NCBI GenBank assembly: GCA_902550555.1
Contig: CACCZR010000003.1
Coordinates: 61,931 to 125,930 of the forward strand
Reading direction: 5' to 3'
Length of the DNA: 64,000 nucleotides
Origin: an uncultured SAR116 cluster alpha proteobacterium
Lineage (GTDB): Bacteria > Pseudomonadota > Alphaproteobacteria > Puniceispirillales > Marisalimonadaceae
Below the pieces are notes generated by a model, which was not told the origin of the DNA, made no database searches, and saw only the letters and a list, made by a program, of their open reading frames with translations. The position numbers were made by a program, and so were the translations under genes. Every line of letters begins with the position of its first letter. Within the stretch, counting starts at the first letter, position 1. Positions 54,226 to 64,000 of this stretch are shown here, in pieces.

Positions 54226-54292
54226 ATTTAATAATTCCTTTTATATGGAGATATGCTATTTAAATATATAATTTATATCACATATATATTAC

Positions 54293-55147
54293 ATGAATGT
54301 TAAGAAAGCAATATTCCCAGTAGGAGGACTAGGCACGAGATTTCTACCTGCCACCAAGTCAATGCCTAAAGAAATGCTCCCTATAGTTGATAAACCTCTT
54401 ATTCAATATGCCGTTGAAGAAGCAGCAAATGCTGGAATTGAACAATTTATATTTGTCACAAGTAGAGGTAAATCAGCTATAGAAAACCATTTTGATCATT
54501 CATTTGAATTAGAAAATAATCTTCTTGCAAAAGGAAAAAGAAATACTTTAGCTTCTGCTCAAGAAATGCTCAAAATACCTGGCAGTTATGCCTATGTTCG
54601 TCAACAAGAACCTGCTGGATTGGGTCACGCAATCTGGTGTGCAAGACATTTAATTCAAAATGAACCCTTTGCCGTTATACTTGCTGATGATTTGATTTTT
54701 GGACAATCAACAACAAAAGAAATGATTAAAAATTATACGTCAGGAAACATGGTTGCTATTATGGAAGTTGATAAACAAAAAGTTTCATCTTATGGCATTG
54801 TCAAAGTCGATAAAAGCGATAAAGATTTAATGCAGATAAATCAAATGGTTGAAAAACCTTCTGTAGAAAATGCTCCTAGTAATTTAGCAATAATTGGAAG
54901 GTATATTCTTGATCATAAAGTTTTTGATGTTTTAGAAAAACAAGAACGTGGGGCAAGTCAAGAAATACAACTCACTGACGCAATCTCTTCTCAATTGGAC
55001 AGAGTACCTTGTCTTGGATATAGAATTAAAAATGAAAGATTTGACTGTGGATCAAAGCTTGGATTTTTACAAGCTAATATATCATTTGCTTTAAATAGAA
55101 AAGATTTAAGTTCTGATCTCATTAATTGGTTAAAAACCATAATTTAA
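54293..55147 (+). CDS. galU: UTP--glucose-1-phosphate uridylyltransferase
   Basis: KAIFPVGGLGTRFLPATKSMPKEMLPIVDKPLIQYAVEEA. Confidence 0.97.
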   Translation: MNVKKAIFPVGGLGTRFLPATKSMPKEMLPIVDKPLIQYAVEEAANAGIEQFIFVTSRGKSAIENHFDHSFELENNLLAKGKRNTLASAQEMLKIPGSYAYVRQQEPAGLGHAIWCARHLIQNEPFAVILADDLIFGQSTTKEMIKNYTSGNMVAIMEVDKQKVSSYGIVKVDKSDKDLMQINQMVEKPSVENAPSNLAIIGRYILDHKVFDVLEKQERGASQEIQLTDAISSQLDRVPCLGYRIKNERFDCGSKLGFLQANISFALNRKDLSSDLINWLKTII

Positions 55148-55152
55148 TCAAA

Positions 55153-56556
55153 ATGTACAAACATAATTTTCATCCTAGCATTTTAAGAGAATACGATATC
55201 AGAGGTGTAATAAATGAAACTCTTTTTGAAAAAGATGCTTTTATGATTGGTTATTTTTTTGGATTAATTTGCAAAGAAAAGAATCTTAATAATGAAACAA
55301 ATATTGTAATCAGTATGGATGGAAGATTATCTAGTCCAGATTTAAAAAAACAAACAATATCTGGTTTAACCAAATCAGGCTGTAATGTAATTGATATAGG
55401 ATTAAATCCAACACCCATTTTATACTTTGGAAGTCACAATTTGAATGCTGATGGCGCAATTCAAATTACAGGGAGTCATAATCCAAAAAATTACAATGGT
55501 TTTAAATTGATGATAAAAAATGAACCATTTTTTGGAAAAGATATTCAAAAATTAGGAATTAAAGCTAAATCAGGTTCATTCATTAACATGAATGGTAGTA
55601 TTGAAAGTTTAGATTTAGATGAAAAGTACTTAGAAAAGATTTTAATGCCATTAGCTAATGCCAAAAATATAAAAGATAAAAAAATTATTTGGGACTGTGG
55701 GAATGGTGCTACGGGAGATATAATAAATAAAATTGTTAAATTAATACCATGTGAAAATATTGTTTTGTATTCAGAGATAGATGGTAATTTTCCAAATCAT
55801 CATCCTGATCCAAGTGACGAAAGTAATTTAATCAAACTTAAACAAGAAGTAAAAAAACAAAATGCTGACTTTGGGTTTGCATTTGATGGAGATGGAGACA
55901 GAGTTGGTGTTGTAAACAACAAGTTAGAGTTAATTGCAGGCGATATATTAACAACATTTTTAGCTCAATCTATATCTAAAAAAAAATACCCAATTATTTT
56001 AGATGTGAAATCTAGTCAAAAATGTAAACAATTTTTAGAAAACTTAGACTATAAAGTTTTAATTTGGAAAACAGGACATTCTCACATAAAAACAAAAATG
56101 AAAAAGATCAAGTCTCAATTTGCAGGTGAGATGTCTGGTCATATCTTTTTTGGAGACACATATTACGGTTATGACGACGCCATATACTCAAGCATGAGAT
56201 TTTTAGCACTAATTGAAGAAAACTATAAATTAGATGAATTTTTGAATTATTTCAAAAATAATTTTTCTACCCCGGAAATCAAAATTAAATGTTCTGATGA
56301 TAAAAAATTTGGTGTAATTGAAAATTTAAAACTTAAAATTCAAGATAAATATGCAACTAAATATTGTAATTTTATCGATGGAATCAGAGTAGATTTAGAT
56401 GTTGGCTGGTTTTTAATCAGAGCAAGTAATACAGAAAATTCTTTAATATTAAGAATTGATGGTAATACAAAAGAAAATTTTGTAAATTTATCTAAAGAAG
56501 TTGATGCTTTATTGAAAAGTGAAAAAATAATTGTAAAGTATATTTCGCAAGTTTAA
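55153..56556 (+). CDS. Phosphomannomutase/phosphoglucomutase
   Basis: REYDIRGVINETLF, ITGSHNPKNYNGFKLM, FAFDGDGDRVGVV; start set at MYKHN to avoid overlap with galU. Confidence 0.93.
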   Translation: MYKHNFHPSILREYDIRGVINETLFEKDAFMIGYFFGLICKEKNLNNETNIVISMDGRLSSPDLKKQTISGLTKSGCNVIDIGLNPTPILYFGSHNLNADGAIQITGSHNPKNYNGFKLMIKNEPFFGKDIQKLGIKAKSGSFINMNGSIESLDLDEKYLEKILMPLANAKNIKDKKIIWDCGNGATGDIINKIVKLIPCENIVLYSEIDGNFPNHHPDPSDESNLIKLKQEVKKQNADFGFAFDGDGDRVGVVNNKLELIAGDILTTFLAQSISKKKYPIILDVKSSQKCKQFLENLDYKVLIWKTGHSHIKTKMKKIKSQFAGEMSGHIFFGDTYYGYDDAIYSSMRFLALIEENYKLDEFLNYFKNNFSTPEIKIKCSDDKKFGVIENLKLKIQDKYATKYCNFIDGIRVDLDVGWFLIRASNTENSLILRIDGNTKENFVNLSKEVDALLKSEKIIVKYISQV

Positions 56557-56571
56557 TTTTAAAGGTAGGTT

Positions 56572-58743
56572 ATGGAAGATTTAGAAATTAAAAGCTCTTT
56601 AAAAGTTTCAAAATTGTTAAGTCAATTTTTGGAAAATGAAGTTCTTAATAAGTTGGATTTAAATGTTGATAAGTTTTGGGAAGATTTTGATCATGTAATT
56701 AAAGTTTTTGCTCCTAAAAATGAAGATCTCTTAAATAAGAGAGAAGATATCAAAAAGAAAATTGATGCATACTATATTTCAAATAAAGATAAACAATATA
56801 ATCATGACGAATACATCAATTTTCTAAAGGAAATTGATTATATTGTTCCTGAAGGGGCAGACTTCATTATCAATACAGAAAATGTAGATATGGAAATTGC
56901 AAATATCCCTGGTCCACAACTTGTAGTTCCTGTAACAAATGCAAGATATTCTATAAACGCAGCTAATGCTAGATGGGGTAGTTTATATGACGCACTGTAT
57001 GGTACAGATGTCATATCTGAAGAAAATGGTTGTGAAAAAGGAAATAGTTATAATGCAAAAAGAGGTGAAAAGGTTATAGCTTTTGCTAAAAATTTTTTAG
57101 ATAAGAATTTTCCTCTCTCGAATGGATCTCACGCAGAAGTCATAAATTATTCTATAATAGATAATGAGTTAACAATTAAACTGTCAGATAATACTGAAAC
57201 AAATTTGAGAGAAAATAATAAATACATTGGATTCAATAAAATTAATGAAGATATTTATGAAGTTCTTTTAAAAAATAATAATCTTCATGTTATCTTATCA
57301 TTCAACAAAAACTCCTTGATTGGGTCAAGTGACAAGTCTTCTCTTCAAGATGTTATTCTTGAATCTGCAATAACAACTATTCAAGATTGTGAGGATTCTG
57401 TCGCCACTGTAGATGCTGAAGACAAAGTTTTAGCTTATAAAAATTGGCTTGGTTTAATGAAAGGGGATCTTGAGGATACCTTTGAAAAAAATGGAAAAAA
57501 AATTGTAAGAAAACTTAACAAAACAAAAGTTTTCAAAACAAAAAATGGTGAATTACATTTACCGGGATTGTCCTTAATGCTTATTAGAAATGTTGGGCAT
57601 TTAATGACAAATCCGGCTATTATTTATTCTGAAAATAAAGAAGTACCCGAAGGAATTATGGATACAGTTATTACTACCATGATATCTATGTTTGATCTTA
57701 AAAATGGAAAGAATAACTCTAAAACTGGTTCTGTATATATAGTAAAACCAAAAATGCACGGCCCTGAAGAAGTGGCTTTTACAATCGAATTATTTGCTGC
57801 AGTTGAAAATATGCTTGGATTGCCAAATAATACTATAAAAATTGGTATTATGGATGAAGAAAGAAGAACTACAATAAATTTAAAAGAATGTATTAGGCAT
57901 GCTAAAGAACGTCTAGTATTTATCAATACTGGATTTCTAGATAGAACTGGAGATGAAATACATACCGCAATGGAAGGTGGACCCATAATACCCAAAGCAG
58001 AAATAAAAGGTGCTGAATGGATAAACGCTTACGAAAAAAATAATGTTTTAGTAGGACTAAAATGCGGTCTGTCTGGTAAAGCACAAATCGGAAAAGGTAT
58101 GTGGGCAATGCCAGATCTAATGAAAGATATGTATGAACAAAAAATACAACATCCTAAAAGCGGTGCAAATACAGCATGGGTTCCAAGCCCAACAGCTGCT
58201 ACTATACATGCACTTCACTATCATGAAGTTGACGTATTTGAGGAACAGAGAAACATAAGTAATCAAAATAACAACTCTGACCTACAGTCAAAAATTCTTA
58301 CTCCTCCAATTGCATTTGGTTATAACTGGTCTCCAGAAGATATAGAGAGGGAAATAGACAATAACTCTCAAGGGATCCTAGGTTACGTTGTAAGATGGGT
58401 TGATCAAGGTGTTGGTTGTTCAAAAGTTCCTGATATTAATAATGTAGGTTTGATGGAAGACAGAGCAACATGCAGAATTTCTAGCCAACATTTAGCTAAC
58501 TGGTTACATCATAATATTATTACCAAAGATCAAGCAATTACATCATTAAAAAAAATGGCTAAAATTGTTGATAAACAAAATGAAAATGATGCTAATTATA
58601 AAAAAATGTCTGAGAATTATGATGGATCTCTTGCTTTCCAAGCAGCTTTAGACCTTGTTTTAAAAGGTACTACAAGTCCCTCAGGTTATACTGAGCCTGT
58701 ACTTCACGAACGAAGGCTAGAGTTAAAGAGTTTAAGCCGTTAG
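56572..58743 (+). CDS. glcB: Malate synthase G
   Basis: [65 protein letters not shown]. Confidence 0.97.
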   Translation: MEDLEIKSSLKVSKLLSQFLENEVLNKLDLNVDKFWEDFDHVIKVFAPKNEDLLNKREDIKKKIDAYYISNKDKQYNHDEYINFLKEIDYIVPEGADFIINTENVDMEIANIPGPQLVVPVTNARYSINAANARWGSLYDALYGTDVISEENGCEKGNSYNAKRGEKVIAFAKNFLDKNFPLSNGSHAEVINYSIIDNELTIKLSDNTETNLRENNKYIGFNKINEDIYEVLLKNNNLHVILSFNKNSLIGSSDKSSLQDVILESAITTIQDCEDSVATVDAEDKVLAYKNWLGLMKGDLEDTFEKNGKKIVRKLNKTKVFKTKNGELHLPGLSLMLIRNVGHLMTNPAIIYSENKEVPEGIMDTVITTMISMFDLKNGKNNSKTGSVYIVKPKMHGPEEVAFTIELFAAVENMLGLPNNTIKIGIMDEERRTTINLKECIRHAKERLVFINTGFLDRTGDEIHTAMEGGPIIPKAEIKGAEWINAYEKNNVLVGLKCGLSGKAQIGKGMWAMPDLMKDMYEQKIQHPKSGANTAWVPSPTAATIHALHYHEVDVFEEQRNISNQNNNSDLQSKILTPPIAFGYNWSPEDIEREIDNNSQGILGYVVRWVDQGVGCSKVPDINNVGLMEDRATCRISSQHLANWLHHNIITKDQAITSLKKMAKIVDKQNENDANYKKMSENYDGSLAFQAALDLVLKGTTSPSGYTEPVLHERRLELKSLSR

Positions 58744-59808
58744 TTTAATTGCATTTCTTAAATGGTCTATTGGTATTAATCTACCGGACCTATTTATATG
58801 CCAAAAGGTCCAGCCATTACAAGCAGGTAGACCTTGTAATGCCGCGCCTACGGAATGAATAGAGCCTTTATTATCTCTAGAAATTAAACTTCCATCGGCT
58901 CTCACTTTTGCAGTCCATCTTTTTCTCAAATCGGTTAAAATCTCACCTGGAATTATAAGACCTTTTTCTATGAGTGATCCAAATGGAATTCTTTTCACCT
59001 TCTCTTTTGGAGGCATTTGAATCAATTCAACATGTTCAATTTTTTTTGTGTTATTTATTCGATATTGAGCAGAGGTTACATAATTTAAATCTTGCTCAAT
59101 ACCTATGAAATTTCTATTCAACTTCTTCGCTACGGCTCCAGTCGTTCCTGTCCCAAAAAAGGGGTCAAGTATAGTATCATTAACATTTGTGCTAGCTAGC
59201 AAAATTCTACTTATTAAACTTTCAGGTTTTTGAGTAGGATGTATCTTTACACCATCCTCATCTTTTAATCTCTCTTTACCATTACATATAGGAAGATTCC
59301 AATCAGATCTCATTTGTAAATCACCATTAAGAGATTTCATGGATTCATAGTTAAAAGTATATTTTGAGTTTTTATTTTTTGAAACCCAAATGATAGTTTC
59401 GTGAGCATTTGTAAATCTTTTTCCAAGAAAATTAGGCATTGGATTACTCTTAATCCAAACAACATCATTCAAAATCCAAAATCCTAAATTTTGAAGCATA
59501 AAACCAATTCTAAAAATATTATGGTAAGAACCTATAACCCACATAGAACCATTTGATTTTAGAATTTTTCTACAGCTCTTTAACCAACTCATAGTAAAAT
59601 CATCATAATGTTCAAAACTATCGAAATTATCCCAATTTTCTTTCACTCCATCAACTTTAGTTTGATCTGGGCGCAACAAAGTTTTAGATAATTGTAAATT
59701 ATATGGAGGATCTGCAAAAATGAGATCAACAGAATTTTCAGGAATTTTTTTTAATATATCTAAAGAGTTTCCATGAATAATTTTATTTTTTATTTTTTCA
59801 ATATTCAT
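58732..59808 (-). CDS. ccrM: Adenine-N6 DNA methyltransferase, CcrM-like (predicted GANTC)
   Basis: [55 protein letters not shown], CcrM-type C-terminal region with [22 protein letters not shown]. Confidence 0.93.
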   Translation of the reverse strand: MNIEKIKNKIIHGNSLDILKKIPENSVDLIFADPPYNLQLSKTLLRPDQTKVDGVKENWDNFDSFEHYDDFTMSWLKSCRKILKSNGSMWVIGSYHNIFRIGFMLQNLGFWILNDVVWIKSNPMPNFLGKRFTNAHETIIWVSKNKNSKYTFNYESMKSLNGDLQMRSDWNLPICNGKERLKDEDGVKIHPTQKPESLISRILLASTNVNDTILDPFFGTGTTGAVAKKLNRNFIGIEQDLNYVTSAQYRINNTKKIEHVELIQMPPKEKVKRIPFGSLIEKGLIIPGEILTDLRKRWTAKVRADGSLISRDNKGSIHSVGAALQGLPACNGWTFWHINRSGRLIPIDHLRNAIKLTA

Positions 59809-59926
59809 TGTTTATATCTTGTTGATAAGTACCTAATATAATGTGATAAAATTATAAAAATTCAATCAAGTCAACAGTTTATAATGTAATAAATATTTAC
59901 TAACAATATGTAGATTTATTTTTCCA

Positions 59927-60601
59927 CTAAATACAAAATATTGTACTTATAGGCTTAAAATTTCTTCTATGAATTTTGGTTATTCCATGTTTAATTATCA
60001 TATCTCTATGCTCTTTTGTTCCATAACCCACGTTATTTTTAAAATTATAATATGGATATAATAAGTGCTGTTGATACATTATGGTATCTCGAGTCTCTTT
60101 TGCAATAATACTAGCAAGAGCTATAGACATTAGTTTTGAATCTCCTTTAACAATGCAATAAATTTTAATTCTATTTCTAATTAGAGCAAATAATTTTTCA
60201 AACATATCAAAACTTGGAATCCTATTTCCGTCTATAAATATGTCAAAAAATAAATTTTTATTAGTATAAAAACTAAAATTTTGAACCATTAAAATAACTG
60301 CCCTGAGTGCTGCTAGATCGTTACTGGCATTTATTCCCAAATTTTCAATTTCATTTACTGTAGAACTTCCTATAGCACTTCTAGAAAAAGTTGACGAAGA
60401 TACAAATATTTCTCTTCTATGCTTTTTACTCATTTTTTTTGAATCATTGATTTTTGGTAAATTCATAAATTTTGAAGGATAAATATATGATGCGCAGCTC
60501 AAAACTGGGCCTGCCCAACAACCCCTTCCTACTTCATCAACTCCTATCATTACTCTTTCTGAATTAAAAAGATATTTTTTTTCTTCAAAAAGATTTAGCA
60601 C
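59927..60601 (-). CDS. rnhB: Ribonuclease HII
   Basis: MIGVDEVGRGCWAGPVLSCA, SKKMSKKHRRE, SIIAKETRD. Confidence 0.95.
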   Translation of the reverse strand: MLNLFEEKKYLFNSERVMIGVDEVGRGCWAGPVLSCASYIYPSKFMNLPKINDSKKMSKKHRREIFVSSSTFSRSAIGSSTVNEIENLGINASNDLAALRAVILMVQNFSFYTNKNLFFDIFIDGNRIPSFDMFEKLFALIRNRIKIYCIVKGDSKLMSIALASIIAKETRDTIMYQQHLLYPYYNFKNNVGYGTKEHRDMIIKHGITKIHRRNFKPISTIFCI

Positions 60602-60613
60602 TATTTAAACTTT

Positions 60614-61138
60614 TTATGCTTCATTCAATCTAGGCATGATTTCAACAAAGTTACATGGCTTGTGTCTAATATCTAGTTGAAATTTTAATATTTCTTCCCA
60701 AGCATCTTTACAGGCAGAAGGGGAGCCAGGTAAACAAAAAATATATTTTCCATTCTTTGTTCCAGCAATAGCTCTACTTTGTATTGTTGAAGTACCAATT
60801 TTTTTATAAGAAAGAAATCTAAATAATTCACCAAAGCCATCAATCTTTTTATCGAAAAAAGTTTCTAGGACATCTACTGTTATATCTCGACCTGTTAGTC
60901 CAGTTCCACCTGAAGTAATGATAACATCTAACTTTTTATTATTAATCCACTTATTCAATATTAATAAAAGTTCTGAGGATTCGTCTTTAACAATATCTCT
61001 TAGTATACAAGTATGGCCATAATCTTCTATTAGACTTTGTAAAATTTTTCCTGATTTGTCATTATCAAAATTTCGAGTATCAGATATTGTTAGAATAGCT
61101 ATATTGATCCCAAAAAATTCTATTGTTTCATCTATCAT
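60614..61138 (-). CDS. moaB: Molybdenum cofactor biosynthesis protein MoaB
   Basis: IAILTISDTRNFDNDKSGKIL, DVIITSGGTGLTGRDITVDVLE, FCLPGSPSACKDAWE; internal Met start preferred. Confidence 0.93.
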   Translation of the reverse strand: MIDETIEFFGINIAILTISDTRNFDNDKSGKILQSLIEDYGHTCILRDIVKDESSELLLILNKWINNKKLDVIITSGGTGLTGRDITVDVLETFFDKKIDGFGELFRFLSYKKIGTSTIQSRAIAGTKNGKYIFCLPGSPSACKDAWEEILKFQLDIRHKPCNFVEIMPRLNEA

Positions 61139-62885
61139 TTTTATATTCGTATTTTGGAATACTTCCACTAGCCAATTTAAATAATAAATTAGGTTTTTCG
61201 TTTAGTCTTATTTTATATATCCATAGATTTGTTAGTACTAATTTAATATAATTTCTAGTTTGTCTAGCAGGCAAAGTTTCAATCATAAAAATAGGATCAA
61301 TCTCTGTTGTATGAAAATTTTTAGACCACTTACTAAAATTTCCTGGTCCAGCATTATAAGATGCTAACATTTTACTTACATCTTTTTTAATAATGTCTAA
61401 CTCAAAAAGAAATTGTATATACTTAGAAGCAACAAATAAATTTTTTTCTTCATCAAATAATATTTCTTTTTTACGATAAGCTCTATCTTTCATTATAAAT
61501 GAAGCTGTTGATGGTAAAACTTGCATTAAGCCTAAGGCATTTGCATAACTCTTAGCTCTAGGATTAAAACCAGATTCTTGCCTTGATATTGAGAATAAAA
61601 GTGATTTATCTTTAATCGGTAAAGTTGAAAAATCCCAATCAGGAACTGGATATAAACCACCTAGAAGAATTTTATTATAATCGTTCCTTAAAATGGCGGA
61701 CAATCTAAAAGCAAATCCAGGCATATTATTATTAGATGCAAAAGATATAATTTGTGGATATTCTTTTTCATTGAAGTTGAAAATTATTTTTCTAAATTCT
61801 CTAGATGCTTTATGATATTCAGAGATTTGTAACAATCCTAGAATTCTTCTTCCAGCTTGGAGTGATTTCAATTTTAAAATAAATTGTTTTGATACATTTT
61901 GAAGCTTAAAGTCATAATTATCTTGATAACCTAATGATGCTTTACTTAGCGTAGAATAAAAAGTCCGATCATACTTAATTGCTCTATATAAATATCTATT
62001 AATACTTTTATATTCACCCATATGATAAGCAACTTTTGCTGACCAAAAACTTCCTGCAGATAAGATACTTTCTGGACCATCTTTTAAGTCTGATAGATTA
62101 TTAAAAAACCATTTAGATGATTTGAGATTTCCTAATCTCCATGAAGCCAAACCTCCAGACCAAAAAGCTAATGCATTTTTGTGCCCAGATAAACTTATTG
62201 AAATTCTTGCTTGTCTTAAACTTTTTTCATCTTCTTTAAAAATAAAATATGCATGTGCAAACTCAGCTCTCAATTGAGCTAATTCTTGATTTGTTAGTTT
62301 TTGTTTTGTTTTCTTTGATGACAATAAATTTTCAACATAATCTAAATTTTTTCTTCTAATTGCTCTTCTGACTTTTATTGAAATTTTAAAGGAATCTCTT
62401 TTATATTTTGATTGTGCTAGAGGAAATATAGGTTTGATTAAATCTTTAGATATATTTCCATAACCATTTAGAAAATCACCACTTGGCTTTTTAGGTGATT
62501 TTGATTTAACTGGTTTTCTTCTTAACGCAAGTCTATAAATTTTATAAGCATCAGGATGGTCATGATACTCATTTAACCATTGCTTTAGTTCATTATAGGA
62601 ACTTCTCCACCCAGTTGGATGTAAATATTTATCAGCATTTAAAGTTCCTATAAGAATTTTATTCTCAATTTGATTTTTTAATTTTTCTATTTTTTTCCAT
62701 ATTTTAGAATTTTTACTTTTTATTTGCTTAGATTGTAATTTAAACACTTCTTTGTAAATTTTTGCATCAGAGGCACTAAATATACTTATGTCTGAATTAT
62801 TTCCTGCTATTGAATAACTTGATTTTAAAAAAGTTCCTAATAAGAGAATTAAAAACCATTTTGAATATTTGTAATTAAAATTCAT
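61128..62885 (-). CDS. slt: Soluble lytic murein transglycosylase
   Basis: SRQESGFNPRAKSYANALGLMQVLPSTASFIM catalytic Glu region, ASYNAGPGNFSKW. Confidence 0.92.
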   Translation of the reverse strand: MNFNYKYSKWFLILLLGTFLKSSYSIAGNNSDISIFSASDAKIYKEVFKLQSKQIKSKNSKIWKKIEKLKNQIENKILIGTLNADKYLHPTGWRSSYNELKQWLNEYHDHPDAYKIYRLALRRKPVKSKSPKKPSGDFLNGYGNISKDLIKPIFPLAQSKYKRDSFKISIKVRRAIRRKNLDYVENLLSSKKTKQKLTNQELAQLRAEFAHAYFIFKEDEKSLRQARISISLSGHKNALAFWSGGLASWRLGNLKSSKWFFNNLSDLKDGPESILSAGSFWSAKVAYHMGEYKSINRYLYRAIKYDRTFYSTLSKASLGYQDNYDFKLQNVSKQFILKLKSLQAGRRILGLLQISEYHKASREFRKIIFNFNEKEYPQIISFASNNNMPGFAFRLSAILRNDYNKILLGGLYPVPDWDFSTLPIKDKSLLFSISRQESGFNPRAKSYANALGLMQVLPSTASFIMKDRAYRKKEILFDEEKNLFVASKYIQFLFELDIIKKDVSKMLASYNAGPGNFSKWSKNFHTTEIDPIFMIETLPARQTRNYIKLVLTNLWIYKIRLNEKPNLLFKLASGSIPKYEYKNDR

Positions 62886-63492
62886 TTATTTTTACCTTTA
62901 ATAATTTTAACTGTGACCAAGCATCTCTTTTTAAACTTTGGTTTTTATTTATATTTGAAACTGAAGGAATTTTAATGTAGTCAAAATTTGAATCAAAATT
63001 CTCTATTTTACAAATCTTACTTAAATCATCAGAGTACATATCAATAAAAATCTTAGGGTTTAGAATCTCAAAATATAGTTTTAATATTTCTTTTACTTTA
63101 TTTAAGTAACTTTCTGTCATTTTTTCAAAATCGATATTAATTACACAAAAATCATCAATGTCATGTCCAATCGATGCAAACATTTTTTCTAGTAATTCTG
63201 GTTGATTTTTTTTGAATTGATCAAAATTTTTAAAATTGTTCTCTTCAGAGAGTAATAAAAGAAACTTTGAAGACATGTTATAATTTCTTAATATCAATTG
63301 AAAATTATTTTCAATTTGCCACTCTTTAACATAATTATCTAAATCTTGAATACTTTTATGGTTTTTCTCTATCTTGCTTTGTTTTATTTTTAAATCATAT
63401 TCTTGAGAAAAAGATATATTTAATCCTAAATCTACTAAAAAATTACTATAATTTTTTAGCACTAATAATTCATTTTCATTTTTTTGTTTCAT
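62875..63492 (-). CDS. Degenerate family-4 uracil-DNA-glycosylase-like protein, predicted catalytically inactive
   Basis: N-terminal LKNYSNFLVDLGLN, central ELLEKMFASIGHDIDDFCVIN and C-terminal KRDAWSQLKLLKVKI resemble family-4 UDG segments; Fe-S cysteines, GEAPG and HPxYLL-type motifs absent. Confidence 0.55.
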   Translation of the reverse strand: MKQKNENELLVLKNYSNFLVDLGLNISFSQEYDLKIKQSKIEKNHKSIQDLDNYVKEWQIENNFQLILRNYNMSSKFLLLLSEENNFKNFDQFKKNQPELLEKMFASIGHDIDDFCVINIDFEKMTESYLNKVKEILKLYFEILNPKIFIDMYSDDLSKICKIENFDSNFDYIKIPSVSNINKNQSLKRDAWSQLKLLKVKINEF

Positions 63493-63537
63493 TATAGTTA
63501 TGATAGGATAATTTAGTGATATCGTATATAATATAAT

Positions 63538-64000
63538 ATGTTTCCAATGAAAATTTTTAAGTTATTTTTTTTATTTACAATAATTACATTTTTCTTAAGC
63601 TGTACAAATAATTTAGAACAAAATAAAATAAGATTTAAACTTGAACCAAGTTCTAATTTTGGTCGTTTTTTATCTGCAAGATATTCCTTAAGAGTAGGCG
63701 ACAATAATGTCGCATCGGAATTAATATCAAAATCCAAAAGTTTGCATCTAGACTTAACTTTATCCGAATTAAATTTTAATAATTACTTAATTAATGGTGA
63801 TTTTAATAAAGCAAAAGAATTTAAAATAATAGCTCCAAATGGGTTAGAAAAATTACCAATGTATGATCTACCTGATTTTATAATAAATTTAAAAAATGGA
63901 AAATTTTCAAATTTAGATAATTTTAATTCTACAATAGAGCAATTGCCAGGATTTAAATTAATTTTCGAAAAAATTAAATATACAAATTTAGTTGAAGCTA
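63538..64000 (+). CDS. Putative lipoprotein, possibly TPR-type (N-terminal part; gene runs off the window end)
   Basis: MFPMKIFKLFFLFTIITFFLSCTNNLEQNKIRFKLEPSSNFGRFLSARYSLRVGDNN; lipobox-like FLSC; open to the window end. Confidence 0.7.
   Translation, partial: MFPMKIFKLFFLFTIITFFLSCTNNLEQNKIRFKLEPSSNFGRFLSARYSLRVGDNNVASELISKSKSLHLDLTLSELNFNNYLINGDFNKAKEFKIIAPNGLEKLPMYDLPDFIINLKNGKFSNLDNFNSTIEQLPGFKLIFEKIKYTNLVEA

Noticed and set aside
56540-56575. Glycine riboswitch upstream of glcB
   Set aside because: Looked for because some marine alphaproteobacteria have one, but only 15 bp separate the mutase stop and glcB start, leaving no room.
59851-59885. 8-bp inverted repeat ATTATAAA/TTTATAAT upstream of ccrM
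   Set aside because: Pure A/T arms, expected by chance at this composition; the nearby TTGACT/TATAAT pair has only 12-nt spacing, too short for a standard sigma-70 promoter.
63513-63737. 74-aa minus-strand ORF
   Set aside because: Antisense to the plus-strand lipoprotein gene starting at 63538, which has a convincing signal peptide and lipobox-like motif.

Overview
AT-rich, gene-dense window from a streamlined, probably marine, alphaproteobacterium. The taxon is inferred from AT-richness, short intergenic gaps and gene order, not from a marker search. Conserved blocks: (i) sdhCDAB-zapE-mdh-sucCD; (ii) leuCDB-asd; (iii) rpsP-rimM-trmD-rplS beside ffh, ftsY, mtaB, dapF and xthA; (iv) lolA-ftsK-aminotransferase, divergent from a ubiH-like gene, followed by Trm112/LON/thioredoxin genes; (v) proXWV; (vi) ugd, galU, phosphohexomutase; (vii) glcB convergent with ccrM, then rnhB-moaB-slt. 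A ~13 kb surface-glycan or glycosylation island (about 20.1-33.2 kb) lies between xthA and lolA. A tRNA-Gly(GCC) lies at 42.6 kb. Main points for follow-up: (a) an intact ORF (62875-63492) that looks like a family-4 uracil-DNA glycosylase stripped of its Fe-S cysteines and catalytic motifs; (b) an intrinsic-terminator-like hairpin between proX and proW; (c) a six-copy 27-bp tandem repeat encoding a KTEAPAEE tail on ribosomal protein S16; (d) the rimM start, which sits in an A11 tract with no conventional in-frame start codon at the conserved N-terminus; (e) the glycan island, with TPR-fused enzymes and a GT41/HMW1C-like protein; (f) a 326-bp intergenic region holding two inverted repeats. No CRISPR array, rRNA, transposase or phage module was seen. 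All family calls come from reading motifs, without database searches.
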